This document shows positions 7,642 through 8,965 of a stretch of DNA of 8,965 nt, one piece after another (the first letter of the stretch is position 1; every line of letters begins with the position of its first letter). The DNA comes from an uncultured Lachnospiraceae bacterium (GTDB lineage: Bacteria; Bacillota; Clostridia; Lachnospirales; Lachnospiraceae), in contig CACZRA010000078.1 in assembly GCA_902783395.1 (NCBI GenBank), positions 1 to 8,965 on the forward strand. The letters run 5' to 3'. The notes under the pieces were generated by a model. The model was given only the letters and a program-made list of their open reading frames with translations. It did not search any database and was not told the origin of the DNA. Made by a program: the position numbers and the translations under genes.

Positions 7642-7854
7642 ATGATGATAAACAGTAAAGCGCTTTCGGATGAAATTCTTGAAGGAATAAGCGGAGGAGC
7701 GGACACAAATGGCGGAGAGAATGTCCTCGTAAAGGACATGCGCTGTCCGATATGCTACAGGGAAAGTAACGGAGAGAAGAAAACATGCCAGATCGAGATA
7801 CACAGTGGAGGCAGAAATTATTGCAGGGATGGAAAGCATTGGGTGGAAATGTAA
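7642..7854 (+). CDS. Small secreted peptide precursor with double-glycine leader, Cys-containing
   Basis: A 70-residue peptide that I do not recognise as a named family. The N-terminus, MMINSKALSDEILEGISGG, has the layout of a bacteriocin-type leader: conserved Leu8, Ser9, Asp10/Glu11, Leu13, Glu14, then Gly18-Gly19, the usual cleavage site of peptidase-containing ABC exporters. Cleavage there would leave a 51-residue product with four cysteines (35, 38, 49, 61) in a C-x2-C-x10-C-x11-C pattern, plus two His and a C-terminal Trp. Two disulfides, modification, or a small zinc site are all possible. The start is well supported: AAGGAGGA (7627-7634) lies 7-8 bases before ATG 7642, and a second ATG follows at 7645. 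A dedicated terminator closes the gene. No exporter, protease or modification enzyme is in the window, so bacteriocin or signalling function is inference. Confidence 0.8.
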   Translation: MMINSKALSDEILEGISGGADTNGGENVLVKDMRCPICYRESNGEKKTCQIEIHSGGRNYCRDGKHWVEM

Positions 7855-7873
7855 GATCCTTCTGAAAGTATGT

Positions 7874-7914
7874 CAGCCTTTCACGGTCACTGATGATCGG
7901 AAAGGCTGTTTTTT
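7874..7914 (+). terminator. Intrinsic terminator of the peptide gene
   Basis: A 9-bp perfect stem CAGCCTTTC (7874-7882) with GAAAGGCTG (7900-7908), a 17-base loop, and six Ts (7909-7914), 20 bases after the peptide stop. The T tract is on the plus strand only, so it ends rightward transcription. The stop codon of the convergent membrane-protein gene lies in the loop. Confidence 0.88.
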
Positions 7915-8111
7915 CTGATTTCTTCTTTTATTCCTTTGATCCAGAAAAACAATCCTGAGAGTATCAGGACAAGCCCCGTGATAAGGTAGGCTATACCGAC
8001 CCAGGTCTCCTTGTATGAAAGGTCGTGATTCCTTACGGCTGCCGCCGAGCCCAGACTCCATATCAGGAAGAGCACTATGGTTAATATCCAGATCCAAAGG
8101 AATTTATTCAT
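7887..8111 (-). CDS. Small two-helix membrane protein, unknown function
   Basis: A 74-residue protein of unknown family. Residues about 4-24 (FLWIWILTIVLFLIWSLGSA) and 37-59 (VGIAYLITGLVLILSGLFFWI) are two strongly hydrophobic helices, joined by a polar loop with RNHDLSYKE; the C-terminal tail KGIKEEIRKNSL is basic and polar, so both ends probably face the cytoplasm. The helix-loop-helix pattern with a charged tail is what a real small membrane protein looks like, and no longer competing frame fits. The Shine-Dalgarno is poor (only A/G-rich AAGATATAAGATAG), which lowers confidence. The gene converges on the double-glycine peptide gene and its stop lies inside that gene's terminator. Bacteriocin immunity proteins are often small membrane proteins, so an immunity role is possible, but the opposite orientation does not favour it. 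Confidence 0.65.
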   Translation of the reverse strand: MNKFLWIWILTIVLFLIWSLGSAAAVRNHDLSYKETWVGIAYLITGLVLILSGLFFWIKGIKEEIRKNSLSDHQ

Positions 8112-8163
8112 AACTATCTTATATCTTACATCAGTTCAGAATGAGATTAAAGACGGAATTTGC

Positions 8164-8192
8164 TTGAATCAATCTATTTGAAAGAGTAAAAT
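8164..8192 (+). promoter_or_regulatory. Promoter of the YgjV/GNAT gene
   Basis: TTGAAT (8164-8169), a 17-base spacer, then TAAAAT (8187-8192, one mismatch to consensus). The predicted start is near 8199, leaving about 25 bases to the ATG at 8224, with the ribosome binding site GGAGAGG (8212-8218) in between. The geometry is ideal for a sigma-A-type promoter. Confidence 0.65.
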
Positions 8193-8223
8193 TCGGGATA
8201 TCAGAGTAAGCGGAGAGGCAGAT

Positions 8224-8835
8224 ATGGATACAAATATGCTAATAGAAGGAATAGGATATCTCGGTTCACTGCTGGTAGTGGTTTCCATGCTCATGACATC
8301 GGTAAAAAAGCTGAGGATTGTAAATACCACCGGAAGCTTTATTTTTACCGTCTATGCGCTTATCATCCATTCTTATCCTACAGCGCTTATGAATGCATGT
8401 CTCATAATAATTAATATTTATCAGCTCATAAAGCTGGGGCGGAGGGATAGGAACTACCGGCTTATCAGGGGATTTACCGACAGCGGGGCGATACCCTATC
8501 TATTGGAGTATTATGCGGAGGATATCAATAAATTCTTCCCGGATGTGAGGCCTGAAGGGCTTAAGCAATGTGATACAGCGTATCTTATCACGTATGAGAC
8601 TACTCCTGCCGGTTTGTTTCTGGGAAATATGACGGGAGAAGGCGAGATGAACATCTGGCTTGATTATGCGACTCCCGCATACAGGGATTCATCCGTAGGA
8701 GACTTTCTTTATAAGCAGCTTCCGGGAGAAGGGATCAGGAGAATAGTCTTTTCGGGAAGGTCCGAAGGGCATGAGGGATACATGCGGAAAATGGGCTTTG
8801 TGAGCACGGATAAAGGATTTGTTAAAGAACTTTAG
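8224..8835 (+). CDS. YgjV-like membrane domain joined to a GNAT-like domain
   Basis: A 203-residue protein. The first about 72 residues hold three hydrophobic segments (about 8-26, 36-50, 54-68) in the pattern GYLGSLLVVVSMLMTSVKKL ... NACLIIINIYQL, which resembles the YgjV family of small inner-membrane proteins of unknown function. Residues about 73-203 look like a GNAT acetyltransferase fold: strand GLFLGNMTGEGEMNIWLDYATPAYR (130-154), an acetyl-CoA-loop-like RDSSVGDFL (154-162, with Ser157 where the motif normally has Gly), and the closing YMRKMGFVST (186-195) typical of the GNAT C-terminus. Whether acetyl-CoA is bound is uncertain. The cytosolic domain would be tethered to the membrane. 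The ATG has GGAGAGG 5 bases upstream and its own promoter. No terminator follows before the next promoter. Family assignment is from remembered patterns, so moderate certainty. Confidence 0.78.
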   Translation: MDTNMLIEGIGYLGSLLVVVSMLMTSVKKLRIVNTTGSFIFTVYALIIHSYPTALMNACLIIINIYQLIKLGRRDRNYRLIRGFTDSGAIPYLLEYYAEDINKFFPDVRPEGLKQCDTAYLITYETTPAGLFLGNMTGEGEMNIWLDYATPAYRDSSVGDFLYKQLPGEGIRRIVFSGRSEGHEGYMRKMGFVSTDKGFVKEL

Positions 8836-8843
8836 AAAAAGCA

Positions 8844-8871
8844 TTGATTTTACGGGGCGGTTTGGTATAAT
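8844..8871 (+). promoter_or_regulatory. Extended -10 promoter facing the 33-bp repeat array
   Basis: TTGATT (8844-8849, four of six matches), a 16-base spacer, then TGG directly before a perfect TATAAT (8866-8871), which is an extended -10 element. The predicted start is about 8878, on the first base or two of the first repeat unit. The promoter lies only 9 bases after the stop of the upstream gene. Confidence 0.72.
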
Positions 8872-8876
8872 AGTCG

Positions 8877-8965
8877 CAGTGCTGTGATTTCGCGGAATGC
8901 GAATAGGGACAGTGCTGTGATCTCGCGGAATGCGAATAGGGACAGTGCTGTGATCTCGCGGAATG
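8877..8965 (+). repeat. 33-bp direct tandem repeat array, cut by window end
   Basis: Two complete head-to-tail units (8877-8909, 8910-8942) and the first 23 bases of a third (8943-8965), with no spacers. Units begin CAGTGCTGTGAT and end GCGAATAGGGA. Unit 1 differs from unit 2 by one base (T at 8889, C in units 2 and 3). Each unit carries a short hairpin: TTCGC (8889-8893) with GCGAA (8899-8903) around GGAAT in unit 1, one pair shorter in the others. The period is a multiple of three; the plus frame from 8878 and all three minus frames stay open through the units. There is no ATG or ribosome binding site on the plus strand, so coding there is unlikely. The absence of variable spacers argues against CRISPR, although unit length is in CRISPR range. 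The array length is unknown because it runs off the window. Confidence 0.9.

Noticed and set aside
7735..7845. Zinc-ribbon reading of the CPIC-containing peptide
   Set aside because: Only one CxxC knuckle is present; the other two cysteines are 11 residues apart, and the double-glycine leader explains the N-terminus better. It is kept as a minor alternative.
7873..8097. Second minus-strand frame of 74 residues overlapping the small membrane protein
   Set aside because: Its product is a polar mix with no pattern, whereas the other frame gives two clean membrane helices.
8877..8965. CRISPR array
   Set aside because: Units are contiguous with no variable spacers and no cas gene is in the window; this is a plain tandem repeat.

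Overview
The window looks like chromosomal DNA of a low-to-mid GC Firmicute, most likely a Lachnospiraceae-type Clostridia. This is inference from three things: a class I SAM riboswitch in front of metK, strong AGGAGG-type ribosome binding sites, and heavy use of ATA and AGG/AGA codons. No rRNA, tRNA, transposase or phage gene is visible, so the genus cannot be fixed. The 5' edge cuts the SAM riboswitch and the 3' edge cuts a tandem repeat array.

Layout, left to right. (1) Positions 1-1438: SAM-I riboswitch with its regulatory terminator, metK (SAM synthetase), and a strong intrinsic terminator for metK that lies inside the 3' end of the opposing gene. (2) Positions 1361-4819, minus strand: dnaE, the catalytic subunit of DNA polymerase III, tail to tail with metK with only 3 bases between the stop codons. 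(3) Positions 4820-4958: a divergent control region with a near-consensus promoter for the rightward genes. (4) Positions 4959-7576, plus strand: a HerA-like ATPase of the DUF853/YjgR family with a coiled-coil and glycine-rich tail, translationally coupled through a GTGA overlap to an EamA/DMT-family membrane transporter. (5) Positions 7577-7914: a small gene with a strong Shine-Dalgarno, encoding a 70-residue peptide with a bacteriocin-type double-glycine leader and a four-cysteine C-terminal part, closed by its own terminator. (6) Positions 7887-8111, minus strand: a 74-residue two-helix membrane protein converging on the peptide gene. (7) Positions 8164-8835, plus strand: a promoter and a gene for a YgjV-like membrane domain joined to a GNAT-like domain. 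(8) Positions 8836-8965: an extended -10 promoter whose predicted start site falls on the first base or two of a 33-bp tandem repeat array that continues past the window.

The left half is ordinary housekeeping: metK is feedback-controlled by its product, and dnaE is the replicative or translesion polymerase. The right half is more accessory in character. The items most worth following are the double-glycine, cysteine-containing peptide with its convergent membrane-protein neighbour, and the promoter-driven 33-bp repeat array. No peptide exporter, modification enzyme or cas gene is present in the window, so any system built on them would have to be completed outside it.
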